A stretch of 64,000 nucleotides of DNA from Tepidanaerobacter acetatoxydans_A (GCA_022840405.1 JALHJR010000003.1:65177-129176), one strand, 5' to 3'. Shown: positions 42,646 through 50,888, numbered from the stretch's first letter. Numbers and translations: made by a program. The notes: generated from the letters alone by a model not told the origin.

Positions 42646-43392
42646 GTGAATGCTCAATTGCAAGAGGTCAAAAGCATGCTCGGGCAGCTCCGTCTATCGG
42701 GCGCCCGCGACAGGTTAGAAGATTTGCTGGCTACTGCTTCAAAGGAGGAATTCACGTTACTGGAGTTCACCCGCCGGCTGCTGAACCAGGAAATAGAGGC
42801 CCGCAACGCTAACTCTGTGCAGCGGCGGATGAAGCAGGCCCGTTTTCCGGAACACAAAACCATAAATGAGTTTGATTTCGGGTTTCAGCAGTCGGTAAGC
42901 AAGCATCAGATCCTACAGCTAATGGATATGTGCTGGATCGAGAAGGCATACAACCTATTTTTTATCGGCCCGTCTAGCATAGGAAAAACGCACTTGTCAA
43001 TTAGCTTAGGGGTGCGGGCGGTAGAGCTAGGTTATCACGTCAGCTTTGTCACATTAGATGAGCTGATCGATATATTAAAAACTGAAGCCGTGCTGGTAAG
43101 AAATAAGCGACGGTTAAAGCACATTATGAGTTCGAACCTGGTGATTATCGACGAGGTTGGCTTCCTCCCTGTGAGCCGCCAGGAAGCTAATATGTTTTAC
43201 CAACTGGTGTCTCATTTCTACCAGAATACGTCGGTGATTATTACATCGAATAAAGGTTTTGAAGAGTGGGCCGAGTTTCTCGGGGATACTGCAATTACTA
43301 CAGCAATACTGGATCGATTGATTCATAACAGTGAGATTTTTAATATGTCCGGGGATAGTTATCGGGTAAGTCACCGTAATACCATTTTGTAG
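42646..43392 (+). CDS. istB: IstB ATP-binding helper protein of IS21
   Basis: A 248-residue DnaC/IstB-type AAA+ protein. Walker A is Gly-Pro-Ser-Ser-Ile-Gly-Lys-Thr-His-Leu near 107 (Ser replaces the more common Pro-Gly), Walker B is Leu-Val-Ile-Ile-Asp-Glu-Val-Gly-Phe near 165, and Ile-Ile-Thr-Ser-Asn-Lys near 200 is the sensor motif. It is intact but without IstA it cannot drive transposition. It starts with GTG directly after the istA stop. Confidence 0.9.
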   Translation: MNAQLQEVKSMLGQLRLSGARDRLEDLLATASKEEFTLLEFTRRLLNQEIEARNANSVQRRMKQARFPEHKTINEFDFGFQQSVSKHQILQLMDMCWIEKAYNLFFIGPSSIGKTHLSISLGVRAVELGYHVSFVTLDELIDILKTEAVLVRNKRRLKHIMSSNLVIIDEVGFLPVSRQEANMFYQLVSHFYQNTSVIITSNKGFEEWAEFLGDTAITTAILDRLIHNSEIFNMSGDSYRVSHRNTIL

Positions 43393-43448
43393 CAATTAAC
43401 GTCCAATTTTATTGGCCGTTTTTCATCCAAAAGTGTTGACCGATCACA

Positions 43449-43886
43449 AGGATTAATAATGTCAGCAACTGTTATTTTCGCCAAATCTTGGCTTGAGTTA
43501 ATAGGGTATTTCCATTTATCGCTAGCAACGCAGGAGTTTCCAACCGAACCTGACATAGCTAATAAGACATTTCGTGGTTTAATCTCTGATTTCCAAAGTA
43601 GTTTATGAGCGTCTTTAGTTATTCTTACTACATTTGAAAAATCTGCATATCCTTCTTTTATGTCAATTGCACGTAGAAAGGGTATGCCTTTTTCTTGATA
43701 TGTAACTTGATTCATTAGAGAATAAGCACCAAAACTCTTAATTGACTTTACGAGTTTCTTTAGAGGTAACGGATTTGATGCTAGTAATATTTCTTCAAGT
43801 TTAGCATATTCTGGACGATAGTATTCAGCATCAATTCGAGTACCGCATTCCAATTCTTTTTTTGAAACAATTGATATTACAGCCAT
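43449..43886 (-). pseudogene. Type I-like specificity subunit (HsdS), truncated by IS21
   Basis: The first 146 codons of a specificity subunit: one partial target-recognition domain with Pro-Leu-Lys-Lys-Leu-Val-Lys near 47, Ile-Pro-Phe-Leu-Arg-Ala-Ile-Asp-Ile-Lys-Glu-Gly and Leu-Leu-Ala-Met-Ser-Gly-Ser-Val-Gly, typical of HsdS. The frame then enters the IS21 end and stops at 43371 after 25 foreign residues, so the second domain and the conserved repeats are lost. The start at 43886 has GGAGGAG upstream and lies 2 bases after the stop of the nuclease-methylase gene. Confidence 0.85.
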
Positions 43887-43888
43887 TT

Positions 43889-46243
43889 TTACTCCTCCGT
43901 CCAAAAATCAAATCCCTGTTCTTTTGCAAAAGCAATAAAAGCCTCTGCAATTTCATCAAGGTCGTGGTCAACGATTAGATGACCATGTTCATCCAGCATC
44001 AATTCGCCATTTTCGTCTTTCTTGTAAATCGGTTCACCGCTGTTGTCTTTGCCACCTTTTTCTGATACTGCAAAGAAGATCGGGTAGTCGAGTTCTTCGG
44101 CGGCTCTTTCAGAAAGCCAAGCTTCCTTGTAACGGGCAAGCATTTTTTCGTCATCAAGCAGATACCTAACTCGTCCTTTTACTGAGCGCGCCGCCAGCTT
44201 GTGCTCAGCTTCTGCTAATGTTCTTTTGAGTTCGGCTTTTCCTTTTGCTCGCCCTGGCATTGCAGCAAGCTGAGCTTTAAGGTTTTCAATGCGCTCTATA
44301 ATTTCATCGTCGCTTTCGGTCTGTGTTTCTTCGTTTTTGATTTCATCTCCATTATTTTCTAATTCGACGGTATCGTCTTCTTCAAATTCAGCTTGCAGGA
44401 ACGACATCAAAAGCGGTGGTAAGTCGTCTTCGGTCAGTTCCTCTTTTTCGCTCAAGGTTCTAATTTCGGCATAATGATTATCCCATTCAGCTATATGCCG
44501 ATTCTGCACTTCTCGTATATTGGCTAATTCTTCATCAGTATATTTTTGCAGAAAAACAACGCTGGTTTTTGTACCGGTATGCGGCTTAAAAGTATTAGGA
44601 TGTAAGCCAACGACGGCCAAGATACGAGCTTTACTGAAAAGAAAGTTACGGATAAATAAGTCGTTCGTATTATTGAGACGGCCTTGCGGCAGTACAATTG
44701 CCATTCTGCCTCCGGGTTTTAGAAAATTAAGGTTGCGTTCGATAAAGAGAATATCGCGCCCTATTTTGGAGACTGTTTTACCATTCTTTTCCGCAAGGCG
44801 GTACTGGCGCAAAATTTCACGCTCGCTTATGCTACCCGCAAACGGCGGATTGGTCATCAGAATATCAAAATCAAAGTATTGAAAGTTGCGTTGGTTAGCT
44901 TCGTCTTGCTCGTAGTTGCTAAAACGGGTTAACAGCGGACGAAAAGCCGCTTTGCCTTCTTCGCTCCATTTGGGCGGATTGAGGCTGTTCAGTTCATACA
45001 CATTTGACTTACCGTCACCTGCTATTAGGTTGAGCGCTTTGGCAATTTTTACAGCTTTAGGACTGGAATCGATAGCATACACCATTTCACCTGCATACTC
45101 TGTAATTTCACGCGGTAAGCCATTCGCTGTAAATTGCTCACCTGCAACCCAAAAGATAGAGTGAACAGTGAATCCCGAAGAACCGCAAGCAGTGTCAATC
45201 ACCCGTTCATGAATTTTGGGATTGAGCATTTTTACGCACATATCAATTACCCAGCGAGGGGTAAAATACTGTCCTTTCTTTCCTTTAGCAACTTCAGTAA
45301 TCAGATATTCAAAAGCTTCGTCGATTACTTGTAAGTTGGCATTGAACAGCTTGACATCCTGAAGGAATGAAACACAGGTAAGCAAATGTTCAGGCTTTAG
45401 GCGGATTCTTTCATCCTGCCCGAAAATCCCTCGCCATTTGTCTTTAGCCCTATTGAACAAGCCATTGATTTTATCGTATAGCTCACGCGGTGATTCGCCG
45501 TAGATACGAAAGTGTATTTTGCGGTTGCGCGTGCGGTCATTTGCCGCTGCCCATTCGTCATATAACTTGGCGTAAATTAGCTTGAAAACCTCGTCAAAAG
45601 AGTCATCAATTCCTTCAGCATTAGCCAAAACCAAGTCTTCAAGGTCAAGGATAATTTTCTTAAGCGAAAGGCGCTCTTTTACCAGACGGTTTTCTTCTGT
45701 AAGTTTGTCTATTGTCCATTGCTCAGTAATAACATCTTGGAGAGTCTGGCCAACTGTTGGAATTGATGAAATTTGCGAAAAGACATTAGGCTCTTCACGG
45801 TGGAGGACGACCAACTCTTCGCCGTTTGACCATACACCTATAGGTGAACCCTCAGCATTGCAGTATGACTTTAATTGCTGGAGCCCGTCTTTGCGTTTAG
45901 GTTTTTTAACTTCAAAAATTATGTATGGGTGCTCACCATCGGTTTGCATAACAACAATATCTGCGCTTTTGTCACTAACGCCGGAACCAAACCAAACCGC
46001 ACGTTCAACTTTAATGCGCTCTTTGGGGTAATGATATTCTTCCAATAATTTCTTTATCCAAAGCTGACGAACGATTTCTTCCGGCTTAGCAGGACGGTCT
46101 TTATCACTGGCAAGGCATTTAAGATAAGGCTTGCCATTTTTCTCAAACAATTGTGCTTCAAGCCATTGAATATTTTCAGTCTTGAATAAAGTTAACCTGT
46201 GTTTGGTTTCTTCACTCTTAAAGATTTCATCTATTTTTATCAA
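43889..46243 (-). CDS. Restriction nuclease-adenine methyltransferase fusion (type IIB/type I-like)
   Basis: A 784-residue protein. Residues about 45-150 resemble the HsdR N-terminal nuclease domain with a PD-(D/E)xK-like set: Asp95 in Ser-Ala-Asp-Ile-Val-Val and Glu111-Val-Lys113. Residues about 300-600 are an N6-adenine methyltransferase with motif I Asp350-Thr-Ala-Cys-Gly-Ser-Ser-Gly-Phe and catalytic Asn465-Pro-Pro-Phe. The C-terminal part is charged and helical. A nuclease and methylase in one chain with a separate S subunit is the BcgI (type IIB) layout; no hsdR is present. Because the S gene is broken, target recognition is probably lost. The start is TTG after GGAGGG. Confidence 0.85.
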   Translation of the reverse strand: MIKIDEIFKSEETKHRLTLFKTENIQWLEAQLFEKNGKPYLKCLASDKDRPAKPEEIVRQLWIKKLLEEYHYPKERIKVERAVWFGSGVSDKSADIVVMQTDGEHPYIIFEVKKPKRKDGLQQLKSYCNAEGSPIGVWSNGEELVVLHREEPNVFSQISSIPTVGQTLQDVITEQWTIDKLTEENRLVKERLSLKKIILDLEDLVLANAEGIDDSFDEVFKLIYAKLYDEWAAANDRTRNRKIHFRIYGESPRELYDKINGLFNRAKDKWRGIFGQDERIRLKPEHLLTCVSFLQDVKLFNANLQVIDEAFEYLITEVAKGKKGQYFTPRWVIDMCVKMLNPKIHERVIDTACGSSGFTVHSIFWVAGEQFTANGLPREITEYAGEMVYAIDSSPKAVKIAKALNLIAGDGKSNVYELNSLNPPKWSEEGKAAFRPLLTRFSNYEQDEANQRNFQYFDFDILMTNPPFAGSISEREILRQYRLAEKNGKTVSKIGRDILFIERNLNFLKPGGRMAIVLPQGRLNNTNDLFIRNFLFSKARILAVVGLHPNTFKPHTGTKTSVVFLQKYTDEELANIREVQNRHIAEWDNHYAEIRTLSEKEELTEDDLPPLLMSFLQAEFEEDDTVELENNGDEIKNEETQTESDDEIIERIENLKAQLAAMPGRAKGKAELKRTLAEAEHKLAARSVKGRVRYLLDDEKMLARYKEAWLSERAAEELDYPIFFAVSEKGGKDNSGEPIYKKDENGELMLDEHGHLIVDHDLDEIAEAFIAFAKEQGFDFWTEE

Positions 46244-46286
46244 TGTTTGTCCCTCCGATTATCAAGATAATTTCAGCATGTTAAAA

Positions 46287-46565
46287 CTAGCGGCAATCCA
46301 AACCCAAAAACTGCTGGATGTCCTTCATCTCCATCAGTTCCTCAACAGTCCAGTAGCGGTGGAACCGGTTTTTGTAGCGCAGTTCCCACCACCTGCGGAA
46401 AAGCGGCTCAAGTTCATCGAACATCGGCCAGCGGTTCCACTTCATTTTATCCCTCAGTTCTTCCAGCGTCCAGACGCTGCCGTCGTCTTTTTTGGGTATG
46501 TTAATGCGCCCGTCAGGTTGGATAACCACCTGCGGCTGTGCAACCTCTTTTTGGAGAACAGTCAA
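46287..46565 (-). CDS. Hypothetical 92-residue protein of the element
   Basis: Not recognised. It is rich in Trp and charged residues (Trp-Thr-Leu-Glu-Glu-Leu, later Trp-Thr-Val-Glu-Glu-Leu: a repeated Trp-Thr-x-Glu-Glu-Leu motif spaced about 40 residues apart) and has no membrane segment. An AAAGGAGG site supports the TTG start at 46565; the frame extends three codons further. It lies 43 bases upstream of the nuclease-methylase gene on the same strand and may be its co-transcribed partner or a small DNA-binding protein of the element. Confidence 0.55.
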   Translation of the reverse strand: MTVLQKEVAQPQVVIQPDGRINIPKKDDGSVWTLEELRDKMKWNRWPMFDELEPLFRRWWELRYKNRFHRYWTVEELMEMKDIQQFLGLDCR

Positions 46566-46614
46566 CTGCGCCAACCTCCTTTGGTTATTTATCGGAAAGA
46601 GTTATCAAACAATC

Positions 46615-46780
46615 AAGCTCAAAGCTCAAAGTTTGGTAATAATTCTTGTTTTGGGCTTACTGCCTGAAACCGCCGGGTAAGGTTTGCTGAAGCCCTGCGA
46701 GCGTGGAACCGTCGTCTACAACGCGGTCCCGCTTCAGCGGCTTCAGACGAACCCGTCTTTGACCAAGGTCAAAGCTCAAA
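46615..46780. repeat. Iteron-like repeats and hairpin downstream of the primase gene
   Basis: AAGCTCAAA occurs in tandem at 46615 and 46622 (overlapping by two bases) and again at 46772. TTTGACC-AA-GGTCAAA at 46758-46773 is a perfect inverted repeat. GCTGAAGC (46686) and GCTTCAGC (46731) can pair across a GC-rich loop. The same AAGCTCAAA and TTTGACC units recur on the other side of the primase gene at 48933-48983. A replication origin or operator is possible. This covers the 250-base gap; no gene is seen in it. Confidence 0.5.
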
Positions 46781-46826
46781 AATATATATAGGGACTTTGA
46801 CATTTTGACATTCAGCGGCATCTGTT

Positions 46827-48896
46827 TTATTCATCGCTGTCTTCATCGTCCGCTTTCCACCCATCGGGTGTCTTTATAAGTGTGTACGTTTTTGGAGAAC
46901 CTTGATGTCCCCCTTCTTCCTCAATGGTGAACCCACCTGCTCGCAGTTTGCTGATGTCGTTACGTACAGTCTGGTCGCTGACCTTCAGTAAGTCGGTTAG
47001 CTCTTTCTGCGTGTAGCTCCGCTGTGTTAACAGCTTTGCCAGCTTCTGCAGGCGCACTTCGCTGTCTTTCAGCTTTATATTGATGCGGAAACCGTCATCG
47101 TAAACCAGATTCCCGTTCTCGAATTTTAAGCTCAAATTCTCTACAGTCTCAGCATCCCGGAACTCTCCGGTAACGACGACACCCACTTCTTCATCTTTCT
47201 GGAACTTGCGGATGTCTATTACGCCGTCCATTTCCGCCCCTTTGACAGAAGACCCCCTGCTGGCATACACCAGAACGTCTGACGGTTTTTTTGCGGTATG
47301 GTCAACGACGACGACCGCCATGTGGGGGTACTTGCGGAGGAGCATATTCAGCGGCGCAAATACCTGCTGCATGACGGAAGAGTCGTTTTCGTCTCCGTCG
47401 AAGAAGCTCCTCAGTGGGTCAAGTACGAGCAGGTCAGGCCGGAACTCGTCAATAAAATTGAGCAGGTCTTCAAATTCCGGGTTTTTCGGGAGCAGTTTCA
47501 CGCCTGTCCTGTGCGGGATGACGATGTTGCTTGTACCGGCAAGGCTCTGCTGTACTCTCTGTATTAAAGCGTTAGTGGAGTGCTCTTCCTCCACCATAAC
47601 GGCTTTGACTCCAGAGACGTTAGTCTTCCAGAACGGAACCCCGCAGACGTTCTCACCGCGGCTGAGCGCTTTCAGCAGGCTTAGGACAAACCACGTCTTC
47701 ATCTGCTTCGGCGGCCCTTGGACAAGGATTTTTTGACCTCTCGCTATCATCCCTCTTACCAGCCAGTCAGGCTCCGCAGGCTCCCTCTTCAGCAGTTCTT
47801 CCACCCTGTAGTAGCGGGAAAACCGGTCTTGGTGTTCTTCGAGCGGGATTAGCTCTACCAGCTCCTGGTCGGTATGGTTGTTGCGGGTCAACCACTCGCA
47901 GATGTCTTTGCCGACATCACCCCGCTTCCACGGCAGTTCAACGACTTTACAGCGTTCTTCTCCGAGCACCGCCAGGGCAGACCTCACGAAGTTGGCGCTG
48001 GCGTCGTCATCCTGCGGGATGAGGTAGACAGTGCGTATGCCTTCAAATTCACGCTTCCATTCTTTGCGGAAATTGTTGCCCGGCACGCTCACCACAGGGA
48101 TGTCTACGCCGCAGGCTTCAAGGGCCTGGATAGTCCTTAGAGCATCGCTTTCTCCCTCTACTATAACTGCTTGGCTCTTCCCCTCAAGACTGTCGAGATT
48201 CCACAATGAAAAACGGGAGTTTTTAACCGCTCCTTTCCTGCCGTCGTAAGCCCTCCCTCTGATAGCCCTGATTTTACCCCTGACGCGGAAGGGGACTACC
48301 AAGCATTCAACCTGTCCTGCATCTTCGTCATGGGGGACATAACCCCATTCGAAACGCTCCAGCATCTCATACTTGATTCCTCTGGCAGTGATGTACTCCT
48401 GGACAATCAGCAGTTCCGGGTGCAGGCGCGCTTTTGCTTCTTTGATAAACTCTTCAAATTCCTCTTCCTGTCCGGGTGTGGGGATATAGGTGTGGCTGGG
48501 GTCGTAGTGGGGGAACGCGTGTATGTATCTTCCTGTCCGTTCGTCTTTTACGTAAAGCTCGCGGAGGTAGTCGTTTATAAAATAGCTCGCGTCTTCCGGC
48601 GCTATGCCTGCAATTTCAACTAAAAAACGGTACGGTGAAAAGCTCCCGCACACGTGGCAGACGTAAAAGCCCGATTTGACATTGACCGTCGCGGAAGGCT
48701 TCCTGTCGTCGTGATATAGGCACTTTAGAGNNNNNNNNNNNNNNNNNNNNNNNNNNNNNNNNNNNNNNNNNGACTGGATGGTAAAGCCGTCTTCCTTTAT
48801 GTCCATCCTGTCCAGTTCCGGGAAATAGCGGGCGTAAAAATCCCGCCAAGGTTCGGGATGAAGAGACTCGTTAAAATCAACCCTCCACTTCTTCAT
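46827..48896 (-). CDS. Primase-helicase-like replication protein (zinc finger, TOPRIM, RecA-like ATPase, wHTH)
   Basis: A 689-residue protein, with 41 undetermined bases in its N-terminal part. After the gap a DnaG-type zinc finger is visible (Cys59-x2-His62 and Cys80-x2-Cys83), then a TOPRIM region (Val-Ile-Val-Glu-Gly-Glu-Ser-Asp-Ala, Glu248; Asp296/Asp298), a RepA/AAA_25-type ATPase (Walker A Gly-Pro-Pro-Lys-Gln-Met-Lys-Thr 394-401; Walker B Leu-Leu-Val-Leu-Asp-Pro-Leu near 478), and a C-terminal winged helix (Thr-Gln-Lys-Glu-Leu-Thr-Asp-Leu-Leu-Lys-Val). Such proteins replicate integrative elements, phages or plasmids. GC-rich codon use differs from the chromosome. GGAGG precedes the ATG. 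Confidence 0.85.
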   Translation of the reverse strand: MKKWRVDFNESLHPEPWRDFYARYFPELDRMDIKEDGFTIQXXXXXXXXXXXXXXXLKCLYHDDRKPSATVNVKSGFYVCHVCGSFSPYRFLVEIAGIAPEDASYFINDYLRELYVKDERTGRYIHAFPHYDPSHTYIPTPGQEEEFEEFIKEAKARLHPELLIVQEYITARGIKYEMLERFEWGYVPHDEDAGQVECLVVPFRVRGKIRAIRGRAYDGRKGAVKNSRFSLWNLDSLEGKSQAVIVEGESDALRTIQALEACGVDIPVVSVPGNNFRKEWKREFEGIRTVYLIPQDDDASANFVRSALAVLGEERCKVVELPWKRGDVGKDICEWLTRNNHTDQELVELIPLEEHQDRFSRYYRVEELLKREPAEPDWLVRGMIARGQKILVQGPPKQMKTWFVLSLLKALSRGENVCGVPFWKTNVSGVKAVMVEEEHSTNALIQRVQQSLAGTSNIVIPHRTGVKLLPKNPEFEDLLNFIDEFRPDLLVLDPLRSFFDGDENDSSVMQQVFAPLNMLLRKYPHMAVVVVDHTAKKPSDVLVYASRGSSVKGAEMDGVIDIRKFQKDEEVGVVVTGEFRDAETVENLSLKFENGNLVYDDGFRINIKLKDSEVRLQKLAKLLTQRSYTQKELTDLLKVSDQTVRNDISKLRAGGFTIEEEGGHQGSPKTYTLIKTPDGWKADDEDSDE
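48731..48771. other. Run of 41 N (assembly gap or masked bases)
   Basis: Forty-one undetermined bases inside the primase gene. The reading frame stays open and in phase on both sides if the length is true. Confidence 0.99.
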
Positions 48897-48932
48897 ACTT
48901 AAAACCTCCTCTGCCTATGGTAATATTATACA

Positions 48933-48983
48933 TTTGACCTCAGCAACTTTCAATAAGAAGCTCAAAATTTTTGACCTTTGACC
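48933..48983. repeat. Iteron-like repeats upstream of the primase gene
   Basis: TTTGACC at 48933, 48970 and 48977 (the last two in direct tandem), and AAGCTCAAA at 48958. They sit within 90 bases upstream of the primase start and match the repeats downstream of it, suggesting binding sites of an element-encoded replication or regulatory protein. Confidence 0.55.
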
Positions 48984-49108
48984 AAAGAGTGTACGAAAAA
49001 AAGAAAAAGACAAATTTTGACAAAATTTTTGGTTCCCTCTTTAAATTTACATAGATGTACATTATAATATAATTAAGCAGATGGAAATATTTAACAGATA
49101 AGGAGTTG

Positions 49109-49334
49109 ATGCCGTTGAACAAGAGAGAAGCCAAAAAGAAAGTGCGGGAAATCATCCGCTGTTTGGAACAAAGCGGAGACTTCCCGGAACAAGGCAACTG
49201 TATAAAGGTCGCGGAACGGAAGCTGGAGATGCTCGTAAAAGAGGCTCGAGTTGGGCTGCGTCTACAGCCACTTTAAGAATTCCGGCGGGGATGTGGACAC
49301 TGCTCTATCTCGGCTGAAGAAAATTTTGGAATGA
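49109..49334 (+). pseudogene. Small element gene with an apparent frameshift
   Basis: From ATG 49109 (or TTG 49115, better spaced from AAGGAG) a basic helical frame (Asn-Lys-Arg-Glu-Ala-Lys-Lys-Lys-Val-Arg) runs about 45 codons and then, after a one-base shift near 49248-49254, continues in the next frame with Leu-Gly-Cys-Val-Tyr-Ser-His-Phe-Lys-Asn-Ser-Gly-Gly-Asp-Val-Asp to the stop at 49332. Together they would give about 73 residues. Without the shift the protein ends at 49276. No family recognised. Confidence 0.5.
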
Positions 49335-49359
49335 GAGGTAAAAAAGGAGGATGAGTAAA

Positions 49360-49743
49360 ATGGCAGGTAACAATCAAACAGTTCAAAAATCAAAGAAAGA
49401 GGAGACGGAAAAAATGAAGGTTGAGTTTACTGTTTCCACAGAGGGTAAGGAACAAGACCTTAAACTGCAGGAGCTGCAGAAGAGACGGGCGACTTACCGC
49501 GCTAACCTTTCTTATGCGGTGCAGATGCAGGATAAGTACGCCGTAGAGTACACTGAAGCAATGCAGGCTGGAGCCGACCAGTTAACAATTGATAAGCTGG
49601 AATTGAAGCTGGCAGAACAGAAACTGCGGATTGAGTTTTACAGGGAAAAAATCGCTAAAGTGGAAGAGGAAATTGCCCGTTACAGAGTAGAAAGAAAAAA
49701 GGAAGAGACTTCGGGAAAGGAAGGAAATGAGAGCGCCGCATAG
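49360..49743 (+). CDS. Hypothetical coiled-coil protein of the element
   Basis: A 127-residue, highly charged protein, mostly a heptad-patterned helix (Leu-Lys-Leu-Gln-Glu-Leu-Gln-Lys-Arg-Arg, later Leu-Glu-Leu-Lys-Leu-Ala-Glu-Gln-Lys-Leu-Arg-Ile) ending with a Lys/Glu-rich tail. No membrane segment. The ATG at 49360 is preferred because GGAGG lies nine bases upstream; the ATG at 49351 would directly abut that site. It forms a small operon with the frameshifted gene before it. Function unknown. Confidence 0.65.
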   Translation: MAGNNQTVQKSKKEETEKMKVEFTVSTEGKEQDLKLQELQKRRATYRANLSYAVQMQDKYAVEYTEAMQAGADQLTIDKLELKLAEQKLRIEFYREKIAKVEEEIARYRVERKKEETSGKEGNESAA

Positions 49744-49768
49744 GAAAACAGCGGCACTCTCGCTTTTC
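49729..49768 (+). terminator. Terminator after the coiled-coil gene
   Basis: GAGAGCGCCGC pairs with GCGGCACTCTC around an 11-base loop, then GCTTTTCC. The 180 bases that follow hold no gene I can support. Confidence 0.6.
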
Positions 49769-49952
49769 CTCAAATTACAACCAATTATACGACTCTATGC
49801 CCTACGGAACTTTCTTTCTCAATATATTTATACTCCGAAGGGTATAAGTAACTTTCTTATGGAGGTGGTGAAAAGCTTGTCGAGGTAGCAGGATTTTTAA
49901 CTCCAATGGAGAATATTACTAAAAGATATGCGTGCTTTGAGGGGGTGAGTTT

Positions 49953-50312
49953 TTGAGAGTTGCTTCTATGATATTAGGTATTATCGGCGGAATAGCCGGT
50001 TTTGGTGGAGCTCTTTTTGCGCTATTCGTTGGTGGAGTAGATGCTTCATTTTCAGCATCAGGTACGAGTTCTATAATTGGTCTAGGTGTTACGGCTATAT
50101 TTTTTAGTTTACTTGGATTAGTAGGAGGTGCATTAGCACTAAAGAAACCAAAGGTCGCTGGAATAATGATGCTCATTAGCGCTATCGGAGGGGTTATTTC
50201 GATTTCGTGGGGCTATGTTGTAGCATTTCCAGTATTGCTGGTTGCAGGGATTCTTGCATTGATAGGTCAAAAAGAGAAAAATAAAACAACGTTAGATAAG
50301 GAGGTAGTATAA
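49953..50312 (+). CDS. DUF4064-like four-segment membrane protein
   Basis: A 119-residue protein with four Gly/Ala-rich hydrophobic segments (about 5-28, 40-60, 66-84, 86-108) and a short basic tail, the pattern of the DUF4064 family. The start is TTG with GAGGGGGTGAG upstream. Its last base is the first base of the following lipoprotein ATG, so the two are translationally coupled. Such pairs occur as accessory genes in Firmicutes; no function is known. Confidence 0.65.
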   Translation: MRVASMILGIIGGIAGFGGALFALFVGGVDASFSASGTSSIIGLGVTAIFFSLLGLVGGALALKKPKVAGIMMLISAIGGVISISWGYVVAFPVLLVAGILALIGQKEKNKTTLDKEVV

Positions 50313-50845
50313 TGTTTCTACATACTAGAAAACTACTTGTTGGTTTGTTAATTGGGCTTTTAATTGTGACGCTAACTGGCTGTGGTGAACCTTCAGGCGT
50401 AAAGACAGGGGCTGAGTCAGATTCCGCTAAATCTGAAGCTCAGTCAAAACCCGAGGAAAACACAAAGAAAGTAGCTGTTAATAAGGAATTTTCTGTTAAT
50501 GGATTAAAGATTACCATTGGAGAGGTGCAGGTAGAAAAAGAACGTATTCTTGTTGGTATGACAATTAAGAACGAAACCAGTGATAAATTAACTTTCTATC
50601 CAGACCAGGGTAGTGCTGTTGTTGGTAGTATGCAACTGGATGCGAATATGTTTATGACTGAAGGTGACGTCTCTGGTGATATTCAGCCCGGGGTTGAAAA
50701 ATCCGGTGTAGTAGTTTTCACTACGCCAGAAGGTAAGACTTTAACTCCTGAAGAAGTCACGTCAATTGCGCTTCACTTAGGAGACGTTTTCAATGAGAAA
50801 TCTTTCGAGGCTAAGCCTTTCGATACCACACTATCTTTAGAGTAA
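50312..50845 (+). CDS. DUF4352-like lipoprotein
   Basis: A 177-residue lipoprotein with a signal peptide ending in the lipobox Leu-Thr-Gly-Cys at residue about 24. A Ser/Glu/Lys-rich linker follows, and from residue 50 there is an immunoglobulin-like beta domain (Val-Asn-Gly-Leu-Lys-Ile-Thr-Ile-Gly-Glu-Val, Gly-Met-Thr-Ile-Lys-Asn-Glu-Thr) resembling DUF4352/telomeric-repeat-like extracellular domains. It could be a surface-exclusion or stress lipoprotein of the element; that is speculation. Confidence 0.7.
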   Translation: MFLHTRKLLVGLLIGLLIVTLTGCGEPSGVKTGAESDSAKSEAQSKPEENTKKVAVNKEFSVNGLKITIGEVQVEKERILVGMTIKNETSDKLTFYPDQGSAVVGSMQLDANMFMTEGDVSGDIQPGVEKSGVVVFTTPEGKTLTPEEVTSIALHLGDVFNEKSFEAKPFDTTLSLE

Positions 50846-50865
50846 GTATAAGTTTTTGTGCAAGA

Positions 50866-50887
50866 GTGCGCTTCGGCGCCTTTTCTT
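50866..50887 (+). terminator. Weak terminator after the lipoprotein gene
   Basis: GCGC-TTCG-GCGC followed by CTTTTCTTTTA. The stem is short but has a stable TTCG loop. Confidence 0.45.
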
Positions 50888-50888
50888 T

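Larger units (their letters stand above)
42006..43448 (+). mobile_element. IS21-family remnant (5' part deleted)
   Basis: Contains the 3' part of istA, complete istB and a right end. The right end is placed at 43448, where the sequence ends in TGTTGACCGATCACA: reading inward from the other strand it starts TGTGATCGG, with the TG...CA ends typical of IS21, and the interrupted hsdS frame begins right after it. The left end and the istA catalytic half are missing. The left junction with the PurM-like fragment is only placed to within about 15 bases. The composition is more GC-rich than the flanking chromosome. Confidence 0.78.

Noticed and set aside
46300..46700. Left attachment site of the serine-recombinase element
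   Set aside because: No short sequence matching the 52640-52665 junction and no VTC tail was seen here or in the spacer after rpmA.
48616..48849. 77-codon minus frame spanning the run of N
   Set aside because: Out-of-frame shadow of the primase gene; it stays open only because the N bases cannot form stops.
48940..49197. 85-codon minus frame between the primase and the small element genes
   Set aside because: It lies opposite the better-supported frameshifted gene at 49109 and has no ribosome site.
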